Assembly: GCF_019649055.1 (NCBI RefSeq)
Contig: NW_026570237.1
Coordinates: 992,001-1,056,000, forward strand
Direction: 5' to 3'
Source of the DNA: Paramacrobiotus metropolitanus
Taxonomy: Eukaryota; Tardigrada; Eutardigrada; Parachela; Macrobiotidae
Length of the DNA: 64,000 bases
This document shows, piece by piece, positions 50,428 to 61,680 of the stretch. A program made the position numbers and the translations under genes. Numbering within the stretch: the first letter of the stretch is position 1; the number at the start of each line of letters is the position of its first letter. Under the pieces are notes generated by a model. That model saw only the letters and a list, made by a program, of their open reading frames with translations. It did not search any database and was not told the DNA's origin.

Positions 50428-52188
50428 CTATTCAATACGCTTTCCAGCTGGACCAACTTTAGCCGCCAGGCAAACACTGCCGTACGCGTACAGGTAATCC
50501 AGAGTGGCCTCATTCCCATAAGCAATGTATTCCGTTTTGACATGGTTGTACGGTGTCGCTTCGGTGATCCACTGAATATCGACGGAATACTTGACCTTTT
50601 CTCCCTTTGAAGCGTCCCGATGTCGGCGCGCTATGCCACTGCTATATGGAAGAATCAAGACCCCCTCCTTCTTCAGCATTTCCCGACCAGGTTGCTCCAG
50701 CTCATACTCATTCGAAAGGTCAACCACATGGTCAGTCAGCACTTGCAGCACGTTCGGTTTGTGGAATTTCTCTTTGCGCTTGCGTTTCTTCTCGGCATCT
50801 TCTTTCAAGTCAACGACATCCACGTTGTCATCCGAATCCAGATACCATGCATCATCGTCGTCGTCGTAGTGCTCCTCGGTCTCGGTCAACATTTTCGGCT
50901 GGATGGGCAGCGACAACTGCTGGCACACTCTCCCAATCAGCGCATCGCTGCCCTTCAGACATTCCATTAAACTGCACAACTGCGTCTCGGCGTTGACCGG
51001 GTATTCGTGCTGCAGACCGAAGCCGATCAGTCCGCCTTGCGGTAAAAACGTTGGATCCGCTAGCAACTGTTCCAGTCCGGTCTTGAAAGTCTGTTCGTGG
51101 TTGACGGCAATGTTGCGAGTGACAGTTTCGCCGAAGTACAGGTTGTAGGTCAGCGTGACGCGATATCCGGACTGCACGACGGCCACTTCGTGCTCCACGT
51201 CGCTGAAGAAGGCCACGTACCCGATCGACGGCTCTGCAGCAGCAGCCAACTCCTTGGCTGAATCAAAAGTCCATTCTTTTCCGCCGTGACGCAGCTTCAG
51301 TTCTCCGCCGGTGTGTTTCGTAGGGAACACGATCACCAGCGATCCGAACATGTTAGCGCCCCGTGGAGTGTCCTTGTGCGCTTTGAAAAAGCCACCGGCG
51401 CCTAAACAAGTAAGACATTTATATACAGAGTAGGTCACCCCGGTAAAAGTTTTCTATGAACCAGCGAAACCTCCACAGATATTTCGAAACTTGCACCACA
51501 AAACAAGTCGGAATATTCAGAGCACACAGGCACATCAAATTACTAAGAAAGTGTTGCAAAAACTAATATTTATTCAGGTAGGTCCTATTATTGGTTAGAT
51601 TGCCCCACTATCACTCGAAACTACGAAACGAAAGTTATGTTCCACAGCTCCTGCTTTTACCTGATAAAACAGACTGAGGATACTGATATTGCGTATACTC
51701 GTACTGGTTAGTGCTTATCGTAGACGTTCAGCTTGTGAAGTTCACACTTGACAGGCCTGCCATAGTTGGTGCCATCCAGCAGATCATTCTTGATACGCGT
51801 CAAAATTCCCGCGCTGTCCAAGTCGAGTTTGCTGGCGAATGCCTCCCTGTCCATTTTGCCGTCTCATCGAAGACATCCTGCTGATTGATGCCAAATGTGG
51901 CCGCTGTGCAGGCACGCGCCAGAAGCTCCAGTTCAGCGTCGGATGCATTGTGCAGATACAGCTGTCTGAATCAAATACCAGCACAAAAGGTCACAATAAT
52001 TAAAAGCTGCATGTAGAGACATGTTCAACTGGTTGCAGCATTCCTCACCGTGCAGCATCGCCTTTGCCGTAGAACAGCCCGAAATCGTCTACTGGAACGC
52101 GGCACACACCGAACGTAACGGGATCGCGATCCAAAAGGCAGGTTTTCAGAGACTGGATGATGACAGACTGCGAAGTTAAGGAAGTCAT
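50428..52188 (-). pseudogene. 2OG-Fe(II) oxygenase (prolyl hydroxylase-like) gene with two lesions
   Basis: Three minus-strand exons are visible: 52188..52049 (ATG start), 51965..51719 and 51401..50428. The last holds the double-stranded beta-helix core: the metal ligands HxD in FFKAHKDTPRG, the distal His in FFSDVEHEV and the 2-oxoglutarate arginine in SGYRVTLTYNL, followed by an acidic insert (EEHYDDDDDAW). Such enzymes hydroxylate proteins or small molecules using Fe(II) and 2-oxoglutarate. Two defects are visible. Exon 2 is one base short within GGCAAAATGG near 51861, breaking the frame between FGINQQDVFDET and MDREAFASKLDLDS. The intron that should follow KLNVY at 51718 begins ATAAGC instead of GTAAGC. 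Restoring one base brings all phases into register, so both look like true lesions or sequence errors. The large 3' exon remains fully open, so inactivation, if real, is recent. A truncated retrotransposon abuts the start codon. Confidence 0.7.
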
Positions 52189-52189
52189 G

Positions 52190-52699
52190 TTCTCTCTCAC
52201 GCCTGTATCAGAGCTGTTGGGAGCACCGATGACTTCGTCTGCGTGCGCGGGATTTTTGGCTGGAAAAACAAAGCAACTCCAGAATTTCGTCCAGCGTCTG
52301 AAAAAGCTACCGGCACACTACAGTCTCTTTCTACTTAAAAACTGCCTCAGCATTCCCAAAGTTTTATACGGGCTGCGGACTTCACGTAGTTATGAACACC
52401 CGGAACTGCTGAAAGAATACGACCAAATGTTGCGGTTGGGGGTGGAGCAGCTGGTTAACGTAAAAATTTCTGAAGCTCAGTGGACGCAGATATCTCTTCC
52501 AGTACGGCGTGGGGGTTTGGGAACGCGACGCATCGAGACATTAGCTGTTTGTGCCTATTTGGCATCGGTGTACTCTGTGCAACCCATCGTTTCCGAATTT
52601 TATCAGCCAACTGAAGAGTGTCTGACGAAAACAGCTCAGGAAACCTGGGTACGGCTGACAGAAGGTGAGATTCCGGTAGAATCTCTTCGGAAGTTTTAG
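52190..52699 (+). pseudogene. Reverse transcriptase C-terminal fragment
   Basis: This is the upstream part of the LINE frame. It includes the RT region after the catalytic core (LLGAPM, FLLKNCLSIPKVLYGLRTS, VNVKISEAQWTQISLP) and ends at the in-frame TAG at 52697. It is in the same frame as the downstream endonuclease part, so the two were once one polypeptide. It lacks the catalytic palm motifs and is not a functional enzyme. Confidence 0.75.
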
Positions 52700-53524
52700 T
52701 TTGCATGGGACAGCCCAGTGATTGAGCGAGATATTTCCATGCTGATGTCCTGTAATGAAGGCAATGACCGCGCCAGGGCGGTCTTGCTGGCTGCCTTAAA
52801 CAAAGACTCTGGAGCATGGTTAAATGCCTTGCCTGCGCCATGTTTGGGCACCTTCCTGAAGGACGATGATGTCAGAATCGGTGTAGCCTTGCGATTTGGA
52901 TTACCGGTAGTGGTGGCACACAATTGCATCGCGTGCGGTACGCAAGTTGAAACCAATGGTCACCATGGGCTATCATGCAACAAATCAACCAAAGGACGAT
53001 GGGCGCGGCATAAAGAAATGAACAGCATCGCCAAGAATTGTTGCGAAATCGCTGGTTTTCCTTGTCAGCTGGAACCGAATGGACTATCCAGCACAGACGG
53101 GAAAAGACCTGACGGAATGACGCTGATACCAGTTCGCCAAGGCAGACCGCTTGTTTGGGATGTAACAAGCTGGTGTACTGTTGCGGATTCCCACGTCACC
53201 GCAAGCTCGAAGAAATCCGGAAGTGTGTCCCAACTGGCGGAAAATTCCAAGCGCCGCACATATTCTTTTTTGGAATACGGTTACCTCTTTTATCCCCTGG
53301 TTATTGAGACACTGGGAGTTTTTGGCCCTGCCTTCAGTGAAATGCTGCATTTCATGGGCCGCAAGATTCGTGACATAACGGGCGAAGCGCGTTCTACTGC
53401 TTTTCTCAAGCAGCGTTTTAGTTTAGCAGTTGTTAAAGGAAATGCTACGGCTGTTTTGAGTACACTGCCTTTTAATCCGAGAGAGGATAAGGATTTTGGT
53501 TTTTTTTTAATGTTTAATTTTTAA
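52700..53524 (+). pseudogene. LINE zinc knuckle and restriction-like endonuclease fragment
   Basis: This is the downstream part of the LINE polypeptide, open for about 270 codons after the TAG. It starts FAWDSPVIERDISML and holds the C-x2-C...H...C knuckle and the RPDG...WDVT endonuclease core, which in R2-type elements nicks the target DNA. The frame is otherwise undamaged, suggesting a fairly young copy. Confidence 0.75.
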
Positions 53525-53600
53525 CTATCAAGTAGTGTACCAGCGCTTGCATTTATTGCTATTTGGGTGGCTATTGCCAATAAATCATTACAAGTACTAG

Positions 53601-54816
53601 TAACTGAACGAAATGCAATTTTTTTAACGATGTCGATAGCAGATGAGTGCAGATTTGATTTCTGAAAACTACTGATGCACATTAATCCAAAACTCAAATA
53701 CCAAGAAAAAAGGTTACTCCGTAGCTCTAAACTGTGAAATCTGCAGACTGGAGATCGGCTATTTACGGTACAATAGCTAGTGCAGTAGCAAAGCCGAACT
53801 GGTTCAAACAGGCTTAAAAGGGCAAGCTAAATGATGGTCAGACATGCTGCACAAACTCCGGCAGAACAGGCAACCGGCTACCTGGAAAGGCTGACGTGTA
53901 GTGAGAATAGGCAACGTAAGTAATGCTTTACGTATCACGTATGTAACCAATTTTACTATTCTTTATGTAATTTATTATTGCTTTGTTTTTATGCGTGTGT
54001 GCTGTAAAAGTGCTTTGTGGTTTACACATATATTTTACTGCACATCGTATGCGCGGTGAGAGTCTGCAGTACATACTCGTAGTACTGTAAAGTGTAAAAA
54101 AAGCAAAAAAGCGGTTTTTTACGGTGTTGTTTTAATTAACATTTAATGGCAACAGAGTACAGCAAAATAAATTCCGTTTTTCACTTTACTGTTAAGCTGT
54201 AGGCTGGTACTACGTTTAACTGTCACTATAAATATGCCGGTTCCGAATAATCCCTGCAGAATGGCCGTTGATGACTGCACCGGGCTCTTGCGTAATACAC
54301 ACGCATATCCATACTTTACTGCATTGTGCAGTGGCAAGTGCAGATCCAGAAGTGCTGGCAGAAATCTTGGGCTGTAGCGGAGAGTGTGTGCTATACGAAT
54401 GAGTAAGCAAGTTAATGGTTGCAAAAAATATGTCCATGGCGTTATGAGATAACGGACAAATTATCCACATTTTATAGCCACAATTCTTCGATGAGCACAT
54501 GGCGTGCGCTGAATGTTCATGATCTCGGCAGTGTTCAGTGTTCCCCACATGCAGAGCAGACACCGATAAAAAACACTTGTTACACGATGCATGCTCATCG
54601 CACATATCGATTTTGCCGTTTTCATCTGTCTACATTAATTTTATCATCTTGGTCTTATAAACGAATGCAGGTACGGAGGTACCCTTGAAATTGCGTTTTG
54701 CAGTTTTAAATAATTAATTTTTACAATATAGTACATCGTGCTACATCTTAATACGTGACTGGAAGTTGATTCAGTTGATTGAGGTTTTGGCAAAAAACCG
54801 GTCAAAACTGTCTGCA
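53601..54816. other. Intergenic, nothing recognised
   Basis: Spacer between the LINE and the astacin gene, with short frames on both strands that lack protein character. A region of about 60 bases near 54065..54125 is rich in A and T runs. Confidence 0.4.
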
Positions 54817-57458
54817 ATGGTTTCCCTGAAAATCCAGTTAATTATCGCACTTGTGACCATCGACCAGGTCGTTCGGTTTTCCCTTGGTGTTGACTATGAC
54901 GAGAACGATGTCGTTATTCCTGCAGGTGCGACTACTGTAGCAATAGTGAGAACGAAGCCGGTAAATCCCTAACTGTTACGATGTTGATCTTCAGTTGCAG
55001 TAACTTGGATTTCTACGTTAAAAAATTACAATAAATCGAATAAAACGATGCATATAATGATTGTACTATTCGGAAGCAATTTTTTCCTGAAGTAATTTTA
55101 TCTACTTTTAGTCCTCGCATTATTATGCAGTCTTTGCAGTTCTTCTTTGAATAGACGCGTTGTACAGTACGCGATTGTCTGCTTATACGTTTTATGTGCT
55201 TTTAAAGTTTGATCTGGACTCAGCCCATTGTACATCGAAGTACAACTAGGGTTGTGCTATAATTTATTTGTTTAATTATTATGTAATGTATCTGTACAGA
55301 TATATGTACTTTGTAATTTGTATACTATATGTGTTGCAGATGTATTTTCCGATTCCGCCGCAGCATCTGAACACGGGGATGACGAGCAGGCATTTCCGGT
55401 TCTGTGGCCCAACAGACTGGCCATTCCCTATGACATCAGTGATGACTTTAGTAAGTCCCAGAACGGCCCATTATACACAGCATTCTTGTAAATTGTTATG
55501 GTGTCATTATAGATACCGAGCAGAGAATGAAAATTCAAACAGCGCTCAGAATAATGGAACGGCAAACCAAAGGATGTGTCATGTTCCAGAAGATACGGTC
55601 TGCTGAAAATGACACTGACTTCATCTTTTTTAAACGGGGACAAGAGTAAGGTCAAGATATAAGCTGAATCATACCTTTAAGCAAAAGGAGCATGCAAGAT
55701 AAGCCGAAAAGGAGCAGTTTTCATTAGTGGGTTATTACTGCTCTCGTTTTCTCACTAAATCTTGTCTAATCATAAGTGTCAAGCTGCGAGAAACAAAAGA
55801 ACAGCTAAATGAAGAACGTTGATTGATTATTTTAAGTGGAGAGGGTACATTTTTGCTATTTATTTTTGCGTACAGTGAAGCTGTTTATTTTTACTTATAC
55901 AGTTATACGTAATACGAGTATACAAAAAAATTAGTTACACTGCACATATATTTTACCGTATGACCTTTATCCAATTTGGTAACATATTTTTAGAGTGTTC
56001 TTACAATTTGTCATGCTCGTTTTTTGCCGTGCTTACAGATGCCACTCTTACATCGGAATGGTAGGAGGACGCCAAGATATCTCCCTTGCCGATGAATGTT
56101 TGGAAAAGTCAGCGGTCATCCTCCACGAGGTCATGCATGCACTAGGCTTCAACCATGAGCATGCGCGTTTCGACCGCGATCAGCACATCATTCTGCACGA
56201 ATCCAGGATATTAGAGAATGAAACGTACAATTTTTACGCTTCTCCGGCATCGTTTTACCACGGCACGAAGTACGACTACGATTCCATTATGCACTATCCG
56301 GCTACCACTTTCAGCAAGAACAGCACATCACCGGTTATTATTCCACGACGGGGATTAATTGTCCGCATTGGTATGGGACAGAATCTGCGCTTAAGCCCCG
56401 GAGATATCGCTAAAATACAGACGGCCTACAAATGTCCTGTCTATGTCACTGAAAAGGTCAACGCGTCAACGGTAGTGGAGACCGAAGCGTTTCCGCTGTT
56501 CTCTTCGGAACCGATGACCTCAGCGGAATGTCTGTCGCAGATAAACGACAACTGCTCGGCAACAATCGTGTTTTTGCTGGGAATGATGGGATGCATGAAT
56601 TACAGTGCGCTGGAAATACGTTGTAATGCGGATACCAATATTAGCGTGCTGGAAGGTATGGCGGTGAAAATGGCGGCAGGACCGTTGCGGCCGGTTATGA
56701 TTGAAGCGAGAGGCAGACAGTTGGAATCAAATTCTTTTTCACCAGTGCGGAAAATAGTAATTAGACTACGATTGATGAACTGTACGAATGAACGTATAAC
56801 CGGCAGAATAGCCGAACTGAATTTTGTCAATCTGCTGCATTTGGAAGCATACGAGTGCCAAGATTTGGTAATCCGTCGGATGGATTTTATGAATTCAACC
56901 AAACTCCGTATAATCATCTTATACAGCACAACCATAAAGCACCTGGAAAGAGACTCATTTGCCGATTTACCGAATTTGAGAATCTTGACCTTAGAAGCCC
57001 TGTGGAGCGGTCAGCAATATGAATACGGGAATTTCGCTCCGTCGATGCGCAGTTTCCTGCGCAATTTGCACTGCAATTGCGAATATGCCTGGTACCGAGC
57101 GTGGTGGCACAGCAATAGACAGTTGAAACTGCGAGTTGAATACGGCGAATTGTACGCGCTGGAGGGTAATGTGGAAAGTCCAGCTTATGTAAGAAAGGAC
57201 ATCTACCATCCTGTTGACTGCGCTGCGGATCCCTTTCCGCTTGGGATATCGTGGGTTAATTATGAAAATCAAATCGAGTATTCGATTAACGAACCGAAAT
57301 GCAATCCGGAGGCGCTGACCTTTGAATTACCAATGACTACTATCCGGTTGCACGTGGTCAGCGGTGGTAGCAAAACTGCTACTTCTACCGCAGGACCCAC
57401 AACAGCTTTAGTATGCGCTGTCTTTTTATTTTTTAATTTAAATGTCCATATTTTTTGA
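54817..57458 (+). CDS. Astacin-family metalloprotease with LRR-like ectodomain and GPI-type tail
   Basis: Four exons, 54817..54925, 55340..55450, 55513..55645 and 56039..57458, match in phase and give 590 residues. The ATG at 54817 starts a signal peptide (KIQLIIALVTIDQVV). A short acidic propeptide precedes the catalytic start (LWPNRLAIPYDIS). The zinc site HEVMHALGFNHEHARFDRD (His about 147) fits HExxHxxGxxHxxxRxDRD exactly, and the Met-turn is SIMHY at about 200. The catalytic domain ends near YKCP (about 248). Instead of EGF/CUB domains it continues with leucine-rich-repeat-like segments (LNFVNLLHLEAYECQDL, FADLPNLRILTLEAL) and an LRRCT-like cysteine cap (LHCNCEYAWYRAWWHSN, about 460). 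It closes with a small-residue stretch and a hydrophobic C-terminus (TTALVCAVFLFF), as in GPI signals. A membrane-anchored extracellular protease is expected. The usual FxGD inhibitory motif of astacin propeptides is not visible. Confidence 0.85.
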
Positions 57459-57897
57459 CCTGTTGATAATATGTGAAAACCGCGAATGCGGCAACCATAT
57501 CCAATAAAACCGTTCTGATATCACATTGATAGAGAATGAAGTATTAAGTATGAAGTATTCGTATTGTTGATATTCCCGTACTCATATTGTTGAGTGAAGT
57601 TAAAGGCAGGGTTCGGAAAACCCGCATACGCACATAATCAGCACTCTGTGTCTATTGTTAGGTGCATTTTGAAATAAGGTTTGCAATTTACTTCTTCGTT
57701 CTAATCGATTCGCTGATTGTTTACAAAGAATGATGAGAAGCTCATTATTATTATAATAACAGTTGCAACGCAAAAGCAAACTCCAACATTGTTTTAATTT
57801 GACAACGCAATTTTCATACAGTGCCGGTTGAAGTTTCTGTCCTTCACCGAAAGGTGATCGATAAAACTGAGTGCGTTGACAATTTAGTTCGTAACTT
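57459..57897. other. Convergent 3' spacer
   Basis: Short spacer between the convergent astacin and acyltransferase genes. AATAAA at 57503..57508 lies 45 bases after the astacin stop and is its likely polyadenylation signal. A tandem repeat of gaagtattaagtatgaagta is at about 57537..57565. Confidence 0.5.
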
Positions 57898-59470
57898 TCA
57901 CTCGATAAATTCCAAACTCTGATCGCCGTATCCGTACTTATCTTTGTGCGTATTGAACAGCTTCTCCAGTTCAGCCATGTAGGTTTCATGCAGCGCGGTG
58001 ATTTTCTCTAAGCTTGGATCTTCGTCCTTCTCCACAACAATTGGCTTACCGACTGCAAATTAAAGTGCTCATAAAGGTCACTGCAATCTTATCGTCTGTC
58101 GGTACATTATGTGTTAAAGATTCTTGAAACTTTTTCAACATTGAACGAAAGTTCCAATTTTCCAACGTATTATTGTATATACAAATACAAAGTATAGTAA
58201 CAGCTAATTCAAGGAAAGTGTATTTTGCTGGTCGTACCGACGGTAGTGATTGGATGCCGGTAAGGAACAAATCCAAAAGTGTAATTAAAGATTCCTCGGC
58301 CCGACACCATGATGGGGGCGTAGCCAGCCACTTTCTGCACGTAGCGCTGCAGTTTGCGCACTCTCGATCCAGGATCATTTTTCACCAGGAGCCGGAAAAT
58401 GTCGTTTTCTCCGAAAGAAAAAGCCGGGACCAAATGAGCTCTGCAAGTATCATATATAGTTGAAATACAGCCTTAGTTTTCGTAAGGTTTCATAAATTTT
58501 TTAAATTTTCATAGGTTTTTAGTTTCCTTAAAAGGTTTGTTTGGTTCTCAGCTTTTCTTAAGTTGCATAAATTTTTAAGACTCTTAGATGTTTTAGGGTT
58601 TCTTAAGGTTAGTTGGGCTATTTCTAAGATATTACGTTTAATTAGGTTTCTCAAGGTTTCTTAGATTTTTGACGTGTCGGGGAGCCGTGTATGATAAAAG
58701 TCAAATACGTAACTGTGTAACTCCCGTAGCTTACCCGTGCTTCAGCGCCATCTTCGCAAACCCTTTCCGCCCTTTTAAAACTAGCGTTGTCTTGCGCGGA
58801 TTGGCGTCCATCGATTCCTTCGCTCCCCCGATCAAAATCACTATCGCGTTGCCCTTCTTGCGGAAGATGTAGTTAATGCTCTCCTTGCTGACGTCGCACA
58901 ATCCGCAAGCACTAATAAACTCGCGGTAAAACGGCAAGAAATGCAGTAATTTCAGCGTGAGCACGGTAAACTTGACCCCGGGAAACACGTGGCTGACATT
59001 ATTGGCTTCATTGGTGAAGTTAGTGGTGCCGGCGCCCATGACCCCGTGCGGATGGTACCCCACAATATAGTTCTGCCCAGGATCCAGTTCCGCTGTCTTC
59101 ACTAATGAGATGGGGAAGAAATCCCGCAGGTACGTGTGCAACTTCCAGCGCCGCACCCATTCGAAGCGGCGCCCGCCCCGGCTGCAGGTTTCGTAGTCGT
59201 ATAACAACCACACCGCGTACAGGAAGGTGATCCAGTAGTATTTGGTGTGCAGGAGGTACGCTAGGAAGAAGAGACCGCTGACGCCGCCGAAGAAGAAGGT
59301 CATCACCGCCATGAAGGCCGCTAGTGTCTGCAGACGTCGCTGTAGATATAAAAGCGTCCGATTTACTAATATGCAAACTACGTAAAGCGTAAAACCTCTT
59401 TAATACGAACCTGTAAAGGGATGTTTAGCGGCGCCCATTCTATTCCACCAACTTTTTTCCTAAAACCCCA
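57898..59470 (-). CDS. DGAT2: DGAT2/MOGAT-family acyltransferase
   Basis: Minus-strand exons: about 59463..59411 (5' limit uncertain), 59339..58735, 58440..58238 and 58052..57898, with matching phases and about 338 residues. DGAT2/MOGAT enzymes add a fatty acyl group from acyl-CoA to mono- or diacylglycerol in the ER membrane and feed lipid droplets. The N-terminus reads EWAPLNIPLQRRLQTLAAF, close to the MOGAT start, followed by a two-helix hydrophobic hairpin. The family signatures are present: the catalytic YHPHG, RDFFPISLVKT, GNAIVILIGGAKES, RKGFAKMALKHGAHLVPAF, FSFGEND and the ITTVVGKPI strand before the C-terminal helix. Length and order are complete apart from the first residues. No ATG is in frame in the first exon as read, so a short upstream coding exon or a start not recognised here is implied; the frame is closed by a stop near 59520. 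DGAT2 and MOGAT cannot be separated by eye. Confidence 0.85.
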
Positions 59471-59520
59471 GAACCGGTTTATACCAGTACAGATTCTACG
59501 CTAATACTGATTGCCAAATT

Positions 59521-61368
59521 ACCCAGACATGGTGCCTGATTAAGCGTAATTTGTAATTTGGTGGTGCACCCACAGTTAACCCATAAATTTTCTTGCACGG
59601 TAGCCGATTCCGTCGAGACACTTTTCTAATGAAGTCCCACAAAACGTACAATCTAGAAGGCTAAGCTTTGTAAGTAACCGCAAGAAAACAGAAGAACGGA
59701 TTCACGGAATATCAGTTAAGTATCGCAAGGCGCTGAACTTCTTCGCCGACTGACAGCTGCAGAACAACTTACGGTTGATTGAGCTCAATGTCAGCTTTTG
59801 TGCCTGGAAGAATAACCAGAATAACTACCGGTATGTATTATCACTGCCTTACTATTACTATCGTGTGTTAGATACATAGAAAGATAAATTTGCCATGCTG
59901 CGGCGACGAATCGACCGACATCTCGCCAGGGTAGCAACAGTAAGATAAGAGATGGCAAAGACGCGATAAGTATGTTTCAACATACGACTATATCTATCTT
60001 GCTAGATGCAGTAGTGTGGTATGGTTTTGTGCCTGACTACCTGGTCATGCGTCAGCCGGACTATGGTCGCCACTCTTCACCGATGCGGTTAAGTAATGCA
60101 GCGTTTTGTCCGCATTACTCTATTACGCTTACTTGTTCCAAAGCGCTTCTTGCTGCAAAGTTTGTTTGAAAGTTTGAAACTGTTTCAAACCCTCTGACTT
60201 TGGTCGCAGTCGCAGCAAATATTAGGACTATGACGGAAGATTCGTTGCACCATTGTTATATAATTCTCTTTTGACATACCATTCGTGTGCGTAGTCGGGA
60301 TTCGCCGGATATTTTATGTCACGTGGGTATTAGCTGACAAGTCATCCATACAGTCTACGAGTAGTAGATACATACTAAATAGACATAATTACAGTATCAC
60401 TCTTACTGCACAGTACAATTATTATAGTAACCTTAAACGGTTACGAAAGTTCAGGTCGAAGTTGTGATGTGTTTTCGTCGCCTCAGCCTACGTATTTCTA
60501 CTCACCGGAGGACTGCTGGTTGCGGTATCGCACTTTAACAAAGCGTGCGATAGCTATCGTTGCAATGGATACAGCGAAATTCTGGTTGCGGACGAATATT
60601 TATGCAGACGAATAGCATTTACTGCGCTTCTTTACAGAAGTACCGCGAGCACAAGGAAGCACAGTTCTTTACACAAGCACCGCAAGATCTTTTAATAAGC
60701 GAAAGCACCAAGATGTTCTAGTTGCAGGTATAACGAAGTGAGCGTTACGTTTGTTTCTTTCTTTGTTTGCTTGATAGTTTGACTTCTGCATTAAGCAGGC
60801 GTTGTGAATTGTCTCACTCGACTGGCGGTCTGTTAACGAAGTCACGTATGCAAGTCTAGGAAAAGTTTTCGACAATGAATGAATTCTGATAGTATTATTG
60901 AGCTCCCGTTTCCTGCTAGCAAAATCAATGCCAACGCCAATTTGCCTTGGTGTACACTGTACAGATACATAAATAAGTGGCAGCTGATTAATGAGAGTTT
61001 TTGCTTTGACTGGTCATGAAGCACCACGATCAAATACTCGTTCACCGCTTTCCAAAATTACATTTCGCTGTAGTCCCACAAGCATCATGATCCATGTAAG
61101 AAAACAAATAAAAAACGCATAGAAAAATGATAATGTCTGGTGAAAGTTATCGACAGGAATATCTGTGAAGAAATAATGAATACTTGTTAGATACACCGAT
61201 TGACATGAGCGCGAATACGAAAAAGTCACACAGTTCTACCAGATGATGTGCAATATACGGACTTCCAAACGGCAACCACGGATTGGATGATCAACGATTC
61301 AACTGATAAAACGCGATGCGATGTGCTAAAATTTGCAATACTGGAGAAACAACCTCTGACTTTAGTCT
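59521..61368. other. Intergenic, possible broken membrane-protein remnant
   Basis: No intact gene was recognised. On the minus strand, two overlapping frames at 61229..61014 and 61045..60842 encode hydrophobic segments (LSFFYAFFICFLTWIMMLVG, LALALILLAG) that could be pieces of a broken multi-pass receptor, but no family signature supports this. The first exon of the acyltransferase gene may also lie in this region. Confidence 0.3.
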
Positions 61369-61680
61369 TTAGTAATCTTCTTTTTCTTCGTGATACTGCC
61401 CAAAGGGCACCGGCGCCATGGAATGAGCGGCCACCGGCATACCCGGTCCGCTGTGGACAATGGACAGGTTCTGCCGACTGATGCGCGCCGCCAGCGAACT
61501 GAGGACAATGAAGACAAAGGCCAAGAGCATGGCCATGGCCACGCCCACCGTTATGCCCATGATGCGGGCGTTGCGCTTCTCCGTCTCATTGTCGTGGTTG
61601 TCCTCGGGGATGTAGGAGAACATTACGGTCTCGGGGATGAAGTGCCGGGTGGCGTGCCGCGATCCCGACGCCCACATCAC
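61369..61680 (-). CDS. Last exon of a single-pass membrane protein
   Basis: The minus-strand exon begins after acceptor CGCCTGTTTAG at 61681 and ends with a stop at 61369, giving 103 codons. It reads a juxtamembrane segment (RHFIPETVMFSYIPEDNHDN), one strong transmembrane helix (ITVGVAMAMLLAFVFIVLSS) and a cytoplasmic tail of about 40 residues ending HEEKEDY. The layout fits the C-terminal end of a type I membrane protein whose ectodomain is encoded upstream on this strand, at higher coordinates and perhaps beyond the window. Codon choice is GC-richer than the flanks, like the other exons here. No family was recognised. Confidence 0.5.
   Translation of the reverse strand: MMWASGSRHATRHFIPETVMFSYIPEDNHDNETEKRNARIMGITVGVAMAMLLAFVFIVLSSLAARISRQNLSIVHSGPGMPVAAHSMAPVPFGQYHEEKEDY

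Larger units (their letters stand above)
52157..53600 (+). mobile_element. 5'-truncated non-LTR retrotransposon (LINE) with restriction-like endonuclease
   Basis: A single reading frame runs from about 52190 to the stop at 53524, interrupted by one TAG at 52697..52699. The first part is the C-terminal end of a reverse transcriptase (SELLGAPM, LPAHYSLFLLKNCLSIPKVL, LPVRRGGLGTRRIE). The second has a cysteine-histidine knuckle (CIACGTQVETNGHHGLSC) and a PD-(D/E)xK endonuclease region (RPDGMTLIPVRQGRPLVWDV). This order, RT then CCHC then RLE, is the layout of R2/NeSL/CRE-type non-LTR elements. The RT palm with its catalytic aspartates is missing, so the copy is 5'-truncated, as is usual for LINE insertions. 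AATAAA at 53579..53584 may mark its 3' end; no poly-A tail is visible. Confidence 0.8.

Noticed and set aside
59411-59438. ATG at 59438 as start of the acyltransferase
   Set aside because: Its frame (MGAAKHPFT) ends in phase 1 and does not join the next exon, whereas the neighbouring frame gives EWAPLNIPLQ, joins in phase and matches the family N-terminus.
60842-61229. Hydrophobic minus-strand frames resembling pieces of a multi-pass receptor
   Set aside because: They are in different frames with no splice sites joining them and no receptor signature; AT-rich DNA often gives hydrophobic frames.
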